From NCBI GenBank assembly GCA_020444165.1, contig JAHLLK010000006.1, positions 62,001 to 126,000 on the forward strand: DNA of 64,000 nt, read 5' to 3'. Positions 19,692-29,441 of this stretch are shown piece after piece. How positions within the stretch are numbered: position 1 is the stretch's first letter; each line of letters starts with the position of its first letter. A model generated the notes under the pieces. It was not told the origin of the DNA. It searched no databases and saw only the letters and a program-made list of their open reading frames with translations. A program made the translations under genes and the position numbers. The DNA comes from Deltaproteobacteria bacterium (GTDB lineage Bacteria > Desulfobacterota > Desulfarculia > Desulfarculales > Desulfarculaceae).

Positions 19692-21467
19692 GTGGGCTCC
19701 CGGGCATTCAACTCCCAACGTCTGGAACAAAACCTCCAGGTGCTGGCCTCGGTATCACCTGAGGTGGCCGGCTGGTTGGGCGAGGAGTCGCACCACCTGA
19801 CCCTGCCGCCCCCGGGGGCCTGGCCCCGCCCCTGCCTGGACAACAGCCACCGCCTCTGCTGCCCCAAGGGTGACGAGGGCGGGGTGACCCTGGTCTTGGG
19901 TGGCGGGCTGCTGGACGAGGTGGTGGATCTCTTGCACACCACGCCGGCGGGCCGCCAGGTTTTCGTGCTGGAGCCCCGGGCCCCTCTCCTCTTGAGCGCT
20001 CTGGGCCGCCATGACCTCACCGCTCCCCTGTGCGAGGAAGAGCTGGTGCTCCTGGCCCCGGAGGAGGGCGCCCTGGAGCTGGGGCTCAGCCGCAACCCCC
20101 AGTTGGCCCTGACCCCCCGCCTGGAGATGCTGCACCTGCATCTGGGCCCCGGCGACCCCCAGACCCACGCGGCCCAGGCCCGGCTCTACCGCCTTTTGGG
20201 CCACGCCCGCCAGCGCCGCGAGGTGAGCCTCAACTGGGAGCCGGTGGCCGGGGCCAACCTCCTGGCCAACCTGAACCTGGCGGCCCTCATGGGCGGGGCC
20301 CGGCGCCTTTTCGGCTGCCTGGCCGGGAGGCCGGCCATCCTGGCAGCCGCGGGCCCCGGCCTGGGCCCGGCCCTGGAGAAACTGGCCGGGCGATTGGCCG
20401 GGGCGGTGTTCTTCAGCACAGCCAAGGCCCTGCCCCAGGTCTTGGCCGCGGGCATCCTGCCCAGCGCGGCCGGCCTGGCCAAACCCACCCCGGGCTTCCC
20501 CCATCCCCTGGACTTTCCCGAGCTGGCCCACATCCCCCTGGTGGCCGAGGAAACCGCCCACGCCCAGACGCTGCGCTCCTACCCCGGCCCCCGGGTCCTG
20601 ACCCTGGGCGCCCGGGGAACCGCCCTGGGGCCCTTTGCCAAGCTGGCCGGCGCCTTCACTCCCCAGACCCACGCCCTGTGCCGCCTGGCCGAGATGGCCG
20701 CCTTTGCCGGCTGCGAGCCCCTGATCCTGGTGGGCTCGGAGCTATCGGACCCGGAAGGCGAACTGGTGATGCCGGCCATGGACGGCGGCTCGATCAAGGC
20801 CTCGCTGCAGCACGCGGCCGCGGCTGGAGCCCTGGCCCGGGTCCTGGCCCGTTGGGAGGTGGGGGCCTTGTGCGTTTCCCGCAAGGGGGTGGCCATCCCC
20901 GGGGTGCGCGCCATCCGCCTGGAGGAGCTGACTCCCCATCTGGGCGGCCCGGGGCAGCCGGCCGCGGTGCCTCCCTTTGGCGAGGAATGGCTCACCGCCC
21001 CGGAGCTGATGGACTATGCCGAGGGGCTCAGCCGCGCCGCCCTGGCCGCCACCCGGCTGTGGCAGCGGGCCGCGGCGCCCCTGGCCGACGAGCCGCCGCC
21101 GGGCGACCCGGGCGCCAAGAGCTGGTTGGCCGCGGCGGACCAGCTTTACATGGCCCTGGCCGACCAGTCCGCGGCCGACACCATGTTCTCGGCCTTTTTG
21201 GACGGCTGCCTGGTGCGCTCCTTCCACCGGCGCTACAGCCTGGCCTGCCGGGGGCGCCAGGGCGTGATCCGGGTGGAAGACGCCAGCCGGGAGCTGCTCT
21301 TGTGCCTGCGGGAAATGTCCAGCCAGGCCGGCATATTGTCCCAGGGGCTGTGGGAGGCGGCGGGCCGCTTCCGCTCCCTGGCCCAGGCCATGGAGGACCG
21401 CGACCAGGAGCTGGTGGCCGGCTTTGCCCAGAGCCTGGGCCGGGAGCAGCTGACGCCGCCCTGGTAA
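19692..21467 (+). CDS. DUF115 / motility accessory factor-like protein
   Basis: A 591-residue cytoplasmic protein. The GRPAILAAAGPGLGPAL segment near residue 210 is the typical start of the DUF115 domain ('6-hydroxymethylpterin pyrophosphokinase MptE-like'), found in Maf proteins tied to flagellin glycosylation. Further family features are VGSELSDPEG and a long helical C-terminus. A GTG at 19692 behind GGAAAGG is preferred over the TTG at 19560, whose extra 44 residues are low-complexity. The sugar-transfer role is inferred from the family, and no flagellin gene is nearby. Confidence 0.65.
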   Translation: MGSRAFNSQRLEQNLQVLASVSPEVAGWLGEESHHLTLPPPGAWPRPCLDNSHRLCCPKGDEGGVTLVLGGGLLDEVVDLLHTTPAGRQVFVLEPRAPLLLSALGRHDLTAPLCEEELVLLAPEEGALELGLSRNPQLALTPRLEMLHLHLGPGDPQTHAAQARLYRLLGHARQRREVSLNWEPVAGANLLANLNLAALMGGARRLFGCLAGRPAILAAAGPGLGPALEKLAGRLAGAVFFSTAKALPQVLAAGILPSAAGLAKPTPGFPHPLDFPELAHIPLVAEETAHAQTLRSYPGPRVLTLGARGTALGPFAKLAGAFTPQTHALCRLAEMAAFAGCEPLILVGSELSDPEGELVMPAMDGGSIKASLQHAAAAGALARVLARWEVGALCVSRKGVAIPGVRAIRLEELTPHLGGPGQPAAVPPFGEEWLTAPELMDYAEGLSRAALAATRLWQRAAAPLADEPPPGDPGAKSWLAAADQLYMALADQSAADTMFSAFLDGCLVRSFHRRYSLACRGRQGVIRVEDASRELLLCLREMSSQAGILSQGLWEAAGRFRSLAQAMEDRDQELVAGFAQSLGREQLTPPW

Positions 21468-21599
21468 GCCCCGGCCCCGGCCCTGGCCCTGCCCCGGCCG
21501 GCACCCCCGCGTTGACTCCGCCCCGCCCAGATTATAGGATGGGGCCAATTCCCCGCCCCCTCCGAGGGGCATCGCTTTTTCCGCCGGAGAACAAAAGCA

Positions 21600-22916
21600 A
21601 TGATCAAGCGCTACACCCTGCCGGCCATGGGCCGCATCTGGACCGATGAGAACAAGTACGACGCCTGGCTGTCCGTGGAGCTGGCCGCCTGCCGCGCCTG
21701 GCACAAGCTGGGGCGCATCCCCGCCGAGGCCCTGGCCGAGATCGAGGGCAAGGCCGCCTGCACGGTGGCTCGGGTGGAGGAGATCGAGCAGGAGACCCAG
21801 CACGACGTCATCGCCTTTCTGACCAACGTGGCCGAGTGTGTGGGCCCGGCCAGCCGCTTCGTGCACCTGGGCCTCACCTCCTCCGACGTGCTGGACACGG
21901 CCTTTGCCCTCTTGTTGAAGGAGTCCGGCGAGCTTATCCTCACGGCCCTGGACGGGCTGTTGGCCGCCTTGGAGCGCCGGGCCAAGGAGCACAAGTACAC
22001 CCTGCAAATGGGCCGCAGCCACGGCATCCACGCCGAGCCGGTGACCTTCGGCCTGAAGCTGGCCGGCTTCCACGCCGAGTTCCAAAGGGACCGGCAGCGC
22101 CTGGCCCGGGCCATCACCGCGGCGGCCCGGGGCAAGATCAGCGGCGCGGTGGGCACCTACGCCCACGTGCCGCCGGAGCTGGAGCGCATGGTCATGGCCG
22201 AGCTGGGCCTGACCCCGGCCGTGGCCTCCACCCAGGTGGTGAGCCGCGACGGCATCTCCGAGTACTTCTGCACGCTCGCCATCCTGGGCGGGACCATCGA
22301 GCGCCTGGCCCTGGAAATCCGGCACCTGCAGCGCACCGAGGTGCTGGAGGCGGAAGAGTCCTTTGCCAAGGGGCAGAAGGGCTCCTCGGCCATGCCCCAC
22401 AAAAGAAACCCCATCGGCTCGGAGAACCTTTCGGGCCAGGTGCGGCTCTTGAGAGCCTATGCCCTGGCCTCCCTGGAGAACCAGGCCCTGTGGCACGAGC
22501 GGGACATCAGCCACTCCAGCGTGGAGCGCACCATCGGCCCGGACGCCGACATCCTGGCCCACTACTGCCTGGTGCGGCTCACCCGGATCGTGGACAACCT
22601 GACCGTGTATCCCGAGCGCATGGAGCGGAACCTGAACCTCACCGGCGGGCTGATCCACAGCCAGGAGGTGCTCCTGGCCCTGGTGGACCGGGGGCTGTCC
22701 CGGGAGGACGCCTACCGCCTGGTGCAGGGCAAGGCCATGGACACCTGGCGGGAGGGCGGCAGCTTCCAGGAGCGCCTGGCCGCCGACCCCGAGGTCATGG
22801 CCGCCCTGGGGCCGGACGCCGCCGCGGCCCTGGACCGGCTTTTCGACCCCAAGAACCATCTGAAGCAGGTGGACTACATCTTTGACCAGGTCTTCGGCCC
22901 GGCGGGAGAGGCTTGA
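21600..22916 (+). CDS. purB: Adenylosuccinate lyase
   Basis: A 438-residue enzyme of purine synthesis that releases fumarate from SAICAR and adenylosuccinate. The fumarase/aspartase superfamily signature GSSAMPHKRNP is present near residue 260, with TSSDVLDTA and GRSHGIHAEP earlier. The length matches the family. GGAG precedes the ATG. Its stop overlaps the start of a lipoprotein gene. Confidence 0.96.
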   Translation: MIKRYTLPAMGRIWTDENKYDAWLSVELAACRAWHKLGRIPAEALAEIEGKAACTVARVEEIEQETQHDVIAFLTNVAECVGPASRFVHLGLTSSDVLDTAFALLLKESGELILTALDGLLAALERRAKEHKYTLQMGRSHGIHAEPVTFGLKLAGFHAEFQRDRQRLARAITAAARGKISGAVGTYAHVPPELERMVMAELGLTPAVASTQVVSRDGISEYFCTLAILGGTIERLALEIRHLQRTEVLEAEESFAKGQKGSSAMPHKRNPIGSENLSGQVRLLRAYALASLENQALWHERDISHSSVERTIGPDADILAHYCLVRLTRIVDNLTVYPERMERNLNLTGGLIHSQEVLLALVDRGLSREDAYRLVQGKAMDTWREGGSFQERLAADPEVMAALGPDAAAALDRLFDPKNHLKQVDYIFDQVFGPAGEA

Positions 22917-23527
22917 TGAGCCTCCGGGCGCTTGGCTGGGCCCTGTTGGGCTGCCTGGCGGCCCTGGCCGTGGCCGGCTGCCAGGCGGCCAGCCATTTGG
23001 CCGGCGAGGTGGATCCCCGGGGCCGGCCGGCCGAGCAGGCCTACCGGGAGGTGTTGGACCGCTATCTGGTGGAGAAAAAGGACCACACCGAGACGGTGCT
23101 CAACCTGATGGTGACCGCCCTGCCCCTGAACTGGCCGGTGCGCCAGGCCCAGGTGGGCCGCCTGGCCGCAGCCTTTCTGCTGGAACCGGCTCAAAAAGAG
23201 GAGAAGCTGGCCGGGCAGCGGGAGGATTTCGCCAAATACGACGCGGTGGTGGTCAGCTTCTACACCGCGGAGAAGTCCTGGAACCGCCTGGCCGGGTTCC
23301 AGTCCCCCTGGCGGGTGTTCCTGAGCGGCCCGGTCGGCCGGGTGGCCCCGGCCGACATCCGGCGCATCAGCGAGAAAAACCCCCAAAACGAAGCGCTCTA
23401 CCCCTTCTGGGGCCAGTGGAGCGACCTGTATATCCTGCGTTTCCCCAAGACCGGGGACCCGGCGCCCACCACCCTGGTGGTCACCGGCCCGGCCGGCCGG
23501 GTGGAACTGCCCCTGGAGCTCCGTTAG
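22913..23527 (+). CDS. Lipoprotein of unknown function
   Basis: A 204-residue protein with a lipoprotein signal ending in LAVAGC (about 18-23), so it is likely lipid-anchored. The rest (residues 30-204) is mixed alpha/beta with no recognised domain. The start overlaps the purB stop, with a second ATG three bases later as an alternative. Confidence 0.65.
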   Translation: MMSLRALGWALLGCLAALAVAGCQAASHLAGEVDPRGRPAEQAYREVLDRYLVEKKDHTETVLNLMVTALPLNWPVRQAQVGRLAAAFLLEPAQKEEKLAGQREDFAKYDAVVVSFYTAEKSWNRLAGFQSPWRVFLSGPVGRVAPADIRRISEKNPQNEALYPFWGQWSDLYILRFPKTGDPAPTTLVVTGPAGRVELPLELR

Positions 23528-23561
23528 CGGAGGCCAGCGGACCGGAAAGCCGAGGCATAAG

Positions 23562-24398
23562 TTGGACCACACTCCCAACGACGTGATCGTGCAGAGCTGG
23601 AGCGAGCTTTGCGAGCTGTTGTACACGGATTCCTGGCAGCGGGACATCGGGCGCTACCGCTCCAACTACGCCTTCCGGGGGGTGTCGGACCGGCGCTATG
23701 ACCTGCAGCACCGTTTCGCCCGCTTTTGCTCAGGGCATCCCCACCTGGAGTACCACCTGCTCCGCAACTTCCGCAAATACGCCCAGGTGCCCGGGGACGC
23801 CCAGTTCTCCGACTGGCGTTGGATGACCCTGGCCCAGCACTACGGCCTGCCCACCCGGCTTTTGGACTGGACCTACTCCCCTTTCGTGGCGGTGCATTTC
23901 GCCACGGCCAAAACCCTGGAGCCCCAGACCGACGCGGCGGTTTGGATGGTGGATTTCGTGCGGGTGAACCAGACCCTGCCGCCGCCATTGGCCGATGTGT
24001 TGGCCGAGGAAAAGGCCAACGCCTTCACCCTGGGCATGCTGGAGAGGGCCCTGCCCAACCTGAGGGCCCTGGTCAAGGTGGCCGACGGGGACCAACGGGA
24101 GTTGGCCCTGTTCGTGGAGCCGCCTTCCTTGGACGCCCGCATCATCAACCAGTTCGCCTTGTTCTCCGTGACCTCCACCCCCACCCAGGGGCTGGATGTC
24201 TGGCTGGCCGACCATCCGGAATTTTACCGGCGGCTCATCATTCCCCGGGAGCTGAAGTGGGAGGTGCGGGACAAGCTGGACCAGGCCAACATCACCGAGC
24301 GGACCCTGTTCCCCGGTCTGGACGGCCTGGCCCGCTGGCTGACCCGCCACTACAGCCCGGCCATGTGCCTGGACGCCGCAACGCCCCCCGGCGAATAA
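23562..24398 (+). CDS. FRG-domain protein
   Basis: A 278-residue protein with the FRG domain: YAFRGVSDRRYDL near residue 36, then AQHYGLPTRLLDWTYSPFVA near 87-106, the hallmark of the family. FRG proteins are of unknown biochemistry and are often found in defence or mobile regions. Here the gene follows purB and a lipoprotein, with normal GC-rich composition. The start is a TTG with GAGG 7 nt upstream. Confidence 0.78.
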   Translation: MDHTPNDVIVQSWSELCELLYTDSWQRDIGRYRSNYAFRGVSDRRYDLQHRFARFCSGHPHLEYHLLRNFRKYAQVPGDAQFSDWRWMTLAQHYGLPTRLLDWTYSPFVAVHFATAKTLEPQTDAAVWMVDFVRVNQTLPPPLADVLAEEKANAFTLGMLERALPNLRALVKVADGDQRELALFVEPPSLDARIINQFALFSVTSTPTQGLDVWLADHPEFYRRLIIPRELKWEVRDKLDQANITERTLFPGLDGLARWLTRHYSPAMCLDAATPPGE

Positions 24399-24448
24399 GG
24401 GAGCCTGGGGCGGACCCGCGCTGGTCCGTGGTCCCTGGTCCTTAATCC

Positions 24449-27019
24449 CTAATCTTGGGGCTGGTTGGGGCCGGCTTCCGCGGGGGGGGCGACCGAGGCC
24501 CCCCGGGAGAAGATGGCCAGCTCGCCCCCCGGCTGCTCCACGCCCACCGCGTTGCGCCCCGCGCTTTTGGCCCGGTAGAGGGCGCGGTCGGCCTGGCGCA
24601 CCAGTTCCTCGCCGCTGTCGCCCTGGTGGTGGACCGCCGCGCCGAGGCTCACGGTGAGGCGGGCTCCCGCTCCCGCGGGCTCCTCCAGGCCGGCCTGCCC
24701 CTGCATCTGGGCTTCCACCTGGGAGCGGATGCGCTCGGCCACCCGGAGCCCCTCGGCCAGACTGGTGCGGGGCAACAGCACCGCGAACTCCTCCCCCCCG
24801 TAGCGGCAGGGCAGGTCCATGGCCCGGACGGCGCGGCGCACCGCGTCGGCCGAGCGGGCCAGGGCCAGATCACCCTCCAGATGCCCGAAGCAGTCGTTGT
24901 AGGCCTTGAAGTAGTCCAGGTCCAGCATCAAGAGGGTGAGGGGCTGCTGGTAGCGGTCGGCCACCGCGATCTCGCGGCGTAGGGAGGCGTAGAAGAAGCG
25001 CTGGTTGAACAGGCCCGTGAGGTCGTCGGTGACCGACAGCCGGCGCAGCTCCTCTTCCAACTTCCGTTTTTCCGTCAAATCAACCAGGGTTTCCAGGGCG
25101 CCGGTGATCTGGTCGTCAGCATCGCGGATGGGGGCGGCGATGAAATAGAGGAAGCGGTTCTCGCCGCCCACGCCGGGGAAGTAGTCCTCGCACTCCCAGC
25201 CCTCCTCGATGAGCGGCGAGCGGCGGAGCCCCTTTTCGCCGTAGTGCTGGAACATGGTCTGCATGTCGCCGGTGAGCACCATGTCGGCCATGACCGGGCG
25301 CGGCTCGTGATAGAAGGGCTCCCACTGGCGGGAGGTGCCCACCATCTCGGCCGCGCTGGTGCCGGAAAGCTTTTCCATGGCCTGGTTCCAGTGCACCACC
25401 TTGTGCTGGTCGTCGATGACCATGACCGCCACCGGGAGCCCGGCCAGGGTGGTCTCCACCATGCGGTGGGCCTTTTGCAGGGCCTCTTCCACCCGCTGGC
25501 GGTCGGTGATGTCGGTGGCGATGCCTTCAAACGCCACGGGCTGGCCGGCCTCGTCCCGGACCACGAGGCTGCGTTCCATGAGCCAGCGGAGCTCCCCTGT
25601 GCGGGTGCGGAGCTGGAAGGAATGCTCGTAGTAATTGGGCCCGTTGCCCGCGATCTGCTGCCGCCAGGTGTTCAGGACCTTGTCCTTCCAGGCTTCGGGC
25701 AAGGCCGCCAGAAGGAGATCATTGTCCGCCATGAGCTCCTCGGGGGTGTAGCCGGTGACGGCCTTGACCGCCCGGCTGAGGTAATCGAAGCGGCGTCCGG
25801 GGATGGACCAGCGGTAGATGATGTCCGGCGCATTGTCCAAGAGGCGGCGGTGGCGCTCTTCGGACTCCCGGAGGGCCCGCTGGGCCTCCCGCATGAGGGT
25901 GACGTTGCGCACCAGGCCGAAGCGGCCGCCGTCCTCCTGGCGGACCGTGGCGGTGATGAGGGCCTGGAAGGTGGAGCCGTCGAGACGCCGCATGGTCAGG
26001 GGGAAGTCCTGCACATAACCCTGGGAGGCCAGGGAGTTCAGATAGAGGCGGCGGTCCAGCTCGTTGGCGAACAGGGCGGCGGTATCGGGCAGGCGGAGCA
26101 TGGCCGCGGCGTCGGGATAGCCGAACATCTTCACCCCGGCCGGGTTGATCTCTTCCAGCCGGTTGTAGCGGTCGATGATGAAGGCGGCGTCGCGGCTGCC
26201 GGTGAACAGGCGCTGGAAACGCTCCTGGTTGTGGCGGGCCTCCTCCACCATGCCGCGGGCCGTGCGGGCCATGCGGTTCAGGGCCCGGGAGAGCCGGCCC
26301 AGTTCATCGTCCCGCCCGGCCAGGGGCAGGGGCGGGGTCAGATCGCCGGCCGCGACCCGCTCGGCCTCGCTGGTGAGCTTTTCCAGGGGGGACACCAGCT
26401 CCCGCCGGGCCAGGAGGGCGGCGAAGAAGGCGGTGAGGCAGGCCAGGCCCAGGGCCAGGAGGAGAGAAGTGTAGGCCAGGGCCTGGCGGGTGATCCCCAG
26501 GATGTCCTCCAGCTTGCCCTGGGTGGCCAGGAAGCAGTGGCGGTCCGGCAGTTGGATGAAGCAAACCAGGAGATCGCCGTCGTCCCGTTCCAGGGACAGG
26601 TCCCCCCGGCCCATCTGGATGATGCGGGCGGCGGTGTCCGCGTCCAGGGAGGGGTGCCAGCGGAACAGGCGCAGATTTTGGACCTGCCCCTCCTTATTCA
26701 AAAGAAAGGTGGAAATGGGCAGATTGAGTTGATGCTGGCTCAGGTGGCGACGCAGGGTGGCCGAGAGGACCGGGAAGTTGCGGCGTTTGTCAGGGGGAAG
26801 CGCCTCCCAGACCATGGCCATCTGGTTCAGATGGTCCCGGAGGCTCTTGCGGCCGAACTCCTCCATATAGCGCCAGGCCAGGTTGTCCTGGATGACCGAG
26901 AAAATGAGCGCGGTCAACAGAACCACCAGCACCAGGGTGCCGATGAGTTTGGGCCCCACGGCCAAGTTACGGAGGCTCTTGCCCACCCGACCTAACCCAG
27001 CCAAGGCGCCACTCCGCAA
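24449..27019 (-). CDS. Membrane diguanylate cyclase with HAMP and PAS domains
   Basis: An 856-residue protein. Membrane helix 1 is at about 25-47, an extracytoplasmic sensor follows, then membrane helix 2 at about 180-205, a HAMP linker, several PAS domains, and a C-terminal GGDEF domain with RYGGEEFAVLL. The RAMD just before it is the RxxD inhibitory site. It makes c-di-GMP from two GTP in response to an unknown signal. The TTG start has little support, and a start a few codons inside is possible. Confidence 0.88.
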   Translation of the reverse strand: MRSGALAGLGRVGKSLRNLAVGPKLIGTLVLVVLLTALIFSVIQDNLAWRYMEEFGRKSLRDHLNQMAMVWEALPPDKRRNFPVLSATLRRHLSQHQLNLPISTFLLNKEGQVQNLRLFRWHPSLDADTAARIIQMGRGDLSLERDDGDLLVCFIQLPDRHCFLATQGKLEDILGITRQALAYTSLLLALGLACLTAFFAALLARRELVSPLEKLTSEAERVAAGDLTPPLPLAGRDDELGRLSRALNRMARTARGMVEEARHNQERFQRLFTGSRDAAFIIDRYNRLEEINPAGVKMFGYPDAAAMLRLPDTAALFANELDRRLYLNSLASQGYVQDFPLTMRRLDGSTFQALITATVRQEDGGRFGLVRNVTLMREAQRALRESEERHRRLLDNAPDIIYRWSIPGRRFDYLSRAVKAVTGYTPEELMADNDLLLAALPEAWKDKVLNTWRQQIAGNGPNYYEHSFQLRTRTGELRWLMERSLVVRDEAGQPVAFEGIATDITDRQRVEEALQKAHRMVETTLAGLPVAVMVIDDQHKVVHWNQAMEKLSGTSAAEMVGTSRQWEPFYHEPRPVMADMVLTGDMQTMFQHYGEKGLRRSPLIEEGWECEDYFPGVGGENRFLYFIAAPIRDADDQITGALETLVDLTEKRKLEEELRRLSVTDDLTGLFNQRFFYASLRREIAVADRYQQPLTLLMLDLDYFKAYNDCFGHLEGDLALARSADAVRRAVRAMDLPCRYGGEEFAVLLPRTSLAEGLRVAERIRSQVEAQMQGQAGLEEPAGAGARLTVSLGAAVHHQGDSGEELVRQADRALYRAKSAGRNAVGVEQPGGELAIFSRGASVAPPAEAGPNQPQD

Positions 27020-27136
27020 GCGTGACGCGGTGAGGTTTGACAGGCGGCCCCGGCCGCTCTACCATGGGCGGCGGGGCCTGATCTGCCGGGAGTTCCGGCC
27101 CAGACGGGCGGAAAGAAAGGCCAACAGGAGGGCGGC

Positions 27137-27859
27137 ATGCTGTTGAACGAAATTACCATGGCGCGGTTTACCCAGGCAAGGGAACGGGTGCGTACGGCGA
27201 TCCTGCCGGTGGGGGCTTTGGAGGAGCATGGTCCACACCTCCCCCTGGGGCTGGACGCCATGCACGCCTGGGCTTTGGCCGCAGAGACAGCTAAATTGAA
27301 ACCTTGTTTCGTGGCGCCCCCCTTGTTTTACGGCATGTGTCGCAGCACGGCCCAGCATGCGGGCACGGTGGGCCTCTCTGGAGACACCCTCCGCAGCCTG
27401 GTCTACGATATCGGAGCTGGTTTGTGGCGTCAAGGTGTCAGAAACCTATGTTTGCTCACAGGTCACGCCGGAGGTACTCACCAGAGTTCCCTGGTGGAAG
27501 TTGGTGAATCTCTTTTGGAATCTACGGGATTGAATCTGGCGGTGGTCTGCGTGTTGGAGCTTATTCCACAGGGAGCGCCCTATCAGGAATGCCCTGGCGA
27601 CAGCCACGCCGGCGAGGTGGAAACCTCTTTGGCTCTGCATCTTTGGCCCGAGCTGGTGGACGGCACCGCGCCGGAGGAGTATCCGGTGCGGCCCCGTTTC
27701 CTGTTGGTGCGGGACAAACTGGGCCACTGGCCCGGGGGGGTGTGGGGCGACCCCAGCCTGGCCTCGGCGGAAAAGGGCCGCCTGATCCTGGAGACCGAGG
27801 CCCAGGCCCTGGTGAAGGTGCTGGAGCAGTTGGAAGCCTTGCCGCCGGGTCCGGCCTGA
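27137..27859 (+). CDS. Creatininase-family amidohydrolase
   Basis: A 240-residue protein with the metal-binding motifs of the creatininase family: LPVGALEEHGPHLPLGLD near residues 22-39, TGHAGGTHQ near 110-118 and DSHAGEVETS near 154. Members cleave cyclic or linear amides (creatinine, formamides, or precursors of redox cofactors such as mycofactocin). The substrate is unknown here. AGGAGG lies just upstream. It ends before a tandem-repeat array. Confidence 0.8.
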   Translation: MLLNEITMARFTQARERVRTAILPVGALEEHGPHLPLGLDAMHAWALAAETAKLKPCFVAPPLFYGMCRSTAQHAGTVGLSGDTLRSLVYDIGAGLWRQGVRNLCLLTGHAGGTHQSSLVEVGESLLESTGLNLAVVCVLELIPQGAPYQECPGDSHAGEVETSLALHLWPELVDGTAPEEYPVRPRFLLVRDKLGHWPGGVWGDPSLASAEKGRLILETEAQALVKVLEQLEALPPGPA

Positions 27860-28040
27860 GAGGGGAAACGAGTCCCAAGCGACCCGCCGGGCGTCTGGAG
27901 AGCGGCGACGACCCCAGACGTCTTTTATTTTTGGGGTGGCTTCTCGTAGCCTTTCGCCGGGGAGGACACTCCTTGGCGAATTTCTTGTAAGGGCCTGGCG
28001 TCGGGAGCGCGAAGCTCAACTTTTGAATGATGGGCTTCCC

Positions 28041-28465
28041 CGACCCGCATTGCCAGCAGCGGCACGCTGCCCCGACCCGCATTGCCAGCAGCGGCGCGCT
28101 GCCGGGGAACAGGGCTGGCAACAGCCCAACTTCGGGAGCGCGCGAGTGTGGTGCGGAGGTGCGCTTCTCCCGGCCCGCATTGCCAGCAGCGGCACGCGGC
28201 CGGGGAACAGGGCTGATAACAGCCCAACTTCGGGAGCGCGCGAGTGTGGTGCGGAGGTGCGCTTCTCCCGACCCGCATTGCCAGCAGCGGCACGCTGCCC
28301 CGACCCGCATTGCCAGCAGCGGCGCGCTGCCGGGGAACAGGGCTGGCAACAGCCCAACTTCGGGAGCGCGCGAGTGTGGTGCGGAGGTGCGCTTCTCCCG
28401 ACCCGCATTGCCAGCCGCGGCGACGCGGCCGGCCCGCATTGCCAACTGCGGCACGCAGTTGACCG
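28041..28465. repeat. Tandem array of GCATTGCC hairpin repeats
   Basis: Seven cores of CCCGCATTGCC followed by a GCAGCGGC...GCTGC inverted repeat lie at about 28043, 28075, 28173, 28270, 28303, 28400 and 28433. Three long linkers of about 68 bp (from GGGGAACAGGGCTG to GCGCTTCTCCCG) are near-identical. Several ORFs cross it but read only repeats. The cores are not CRISPR-like: linkers are shared, not unique. Confidence 0.85.
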
Positions 28466-28531
28466 GGGGGGTTGGGCGTGTTAATGTTTGCTTCATCTAT
28501 ACCAGCCAGTGACAATTCCTATAGGGGTCCC

Positions 28532-29434
28532 ATGGATCTACGCAGGCTGCAAGTTTTCAGCAAGGTCTTTGAATGCCGGTCGTTTTCGCGGGCGGCCGAG
28601 GAAGTTCTGCTCAGCCAGCCCACGGTGAGCGGCCACATCAAGACCTTGGAAGAAGAGTTGGGAGTGCGGCTTTTCGATCGCTTGGGTCGGGAGATTCTGC
28701 CCACCCGGGCGGCGGAGCTGTTGTACGTTCACGCCAAGGACATCCTCGCGCGGGTGGAGGACGCCCGGGCGGCCATGGACGCGTTCCTGGGCCGCCTGCG
28801 GGGCGATCTCCTGGTGGGGGGGTCCACTATCCCCGGGCAGTACGTGCTGCCGGTCCTGATCGGGCGGTTCCACGAACTGCACCCGGAGGTGCGGGTGAAC
28901 CTCATGGTGGGGGACACCGAGGAGGTGGCGGAGCGGGTCTTGGCCGCCAAGCTGGAGGTCGGGGTGGTGGGTGCGGTCCTGGATGACGAGCGGCTGGAGT
29001 TCCGGCCCTTGATGCAGGACTTCGTCTCCCTGGCCGCTTGGCCGGGTCACCGTTTGGCGGGGCGGCCGACCAGCCTGGAGGAATTGATCAAGGAGCCGGT
29101 GGTGCTGCGGGAGCCGGGCAGCGGCACCCGCATGAGCTTGTTGAACGCCCTGCGCAAGGCGGGTTACGGGCCGGAGGATCTGAACGTGGTGGCCTACATG
29201 GGCTCCACCATGGCGGTATTGCAGGCGGTGCGGGCCCGGGTGGGCCTGGGATTCGTGAGCCGCCGGGCGCTGGCCGACGATTTGAAGGCCGGCAACCTGG
29301 TGGAGCTGATGGTGGGCGGCCTGAGCCAGACGAGGCAGTTCTATCTGGTCTCGCGCAAACGGCGGACCCACTCTCCGGCTTCGGAAGCCTTTGTGGAGCT
29401 TTGCTTGCGGGAAGCACCGGGTTTGGAAGCCTGA
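28532..29434 (+). CDS. LysR-type regulator, selenium-metabolism-associated type
   Basis: A 300-residue LysR regulator: the N-terminal winged HTH (1-60, with SFSRAAEEVLLSQPTVSGHIKTLE, shown in two parts: helix SFSRAAEE and QPTVSGHIK) and the periplasmic-binding-like effector domain (about 90-295). LysR proteins of this kind occur beside selD in Sec-using Deltaproteobacteria; here selD follows one gene later. The ATG at 28532 starts directly at the HTH (MDLRRLQVF), while the ORF's earlier start would read the repeat array. The next gene starts 7 bases after the stop. Confidence 0.85.
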   Translation: MDLRRLQVFSKVFECRSFSRAAEEVLLSQPTVSGHIKTLEEELGVRLFDRLGREILPTRAAELLYVHAKDILARVEDARAAMDAFLGRLRGDLLVGGSTIPGQYVLPVLIGRFHELHPEVRVNLMVGDTEEVAERVLAAKLEVGVVGAVLDDERLEFRPLMQDFVSLAAWPGHRLAGRPTSLEELIKEPVVLREPGSGTRMSLLNALRKAGYGPEDLNVVAYMGSTMAVLQAVRARVGLGFVSRRALADDLKAGNLVELMVGGLSQTRQFYLVSRKRRTHSPASEAFVELCLREAPGLEA

Positions 29435-29441
29435 GCCCGGC

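Noticed and set aside
28041..28465. CRISPR array
   Set aside because: The linkers between repeats are near-identical to each other, the spacing is uneven, and no cas gene is present.
27925..28515. ORFs of 160-310 residues across the tandem array
   Set aside because: They consist of translated DNA repeats in several frames on both strands; such periodic peptides are expected from the array itself.
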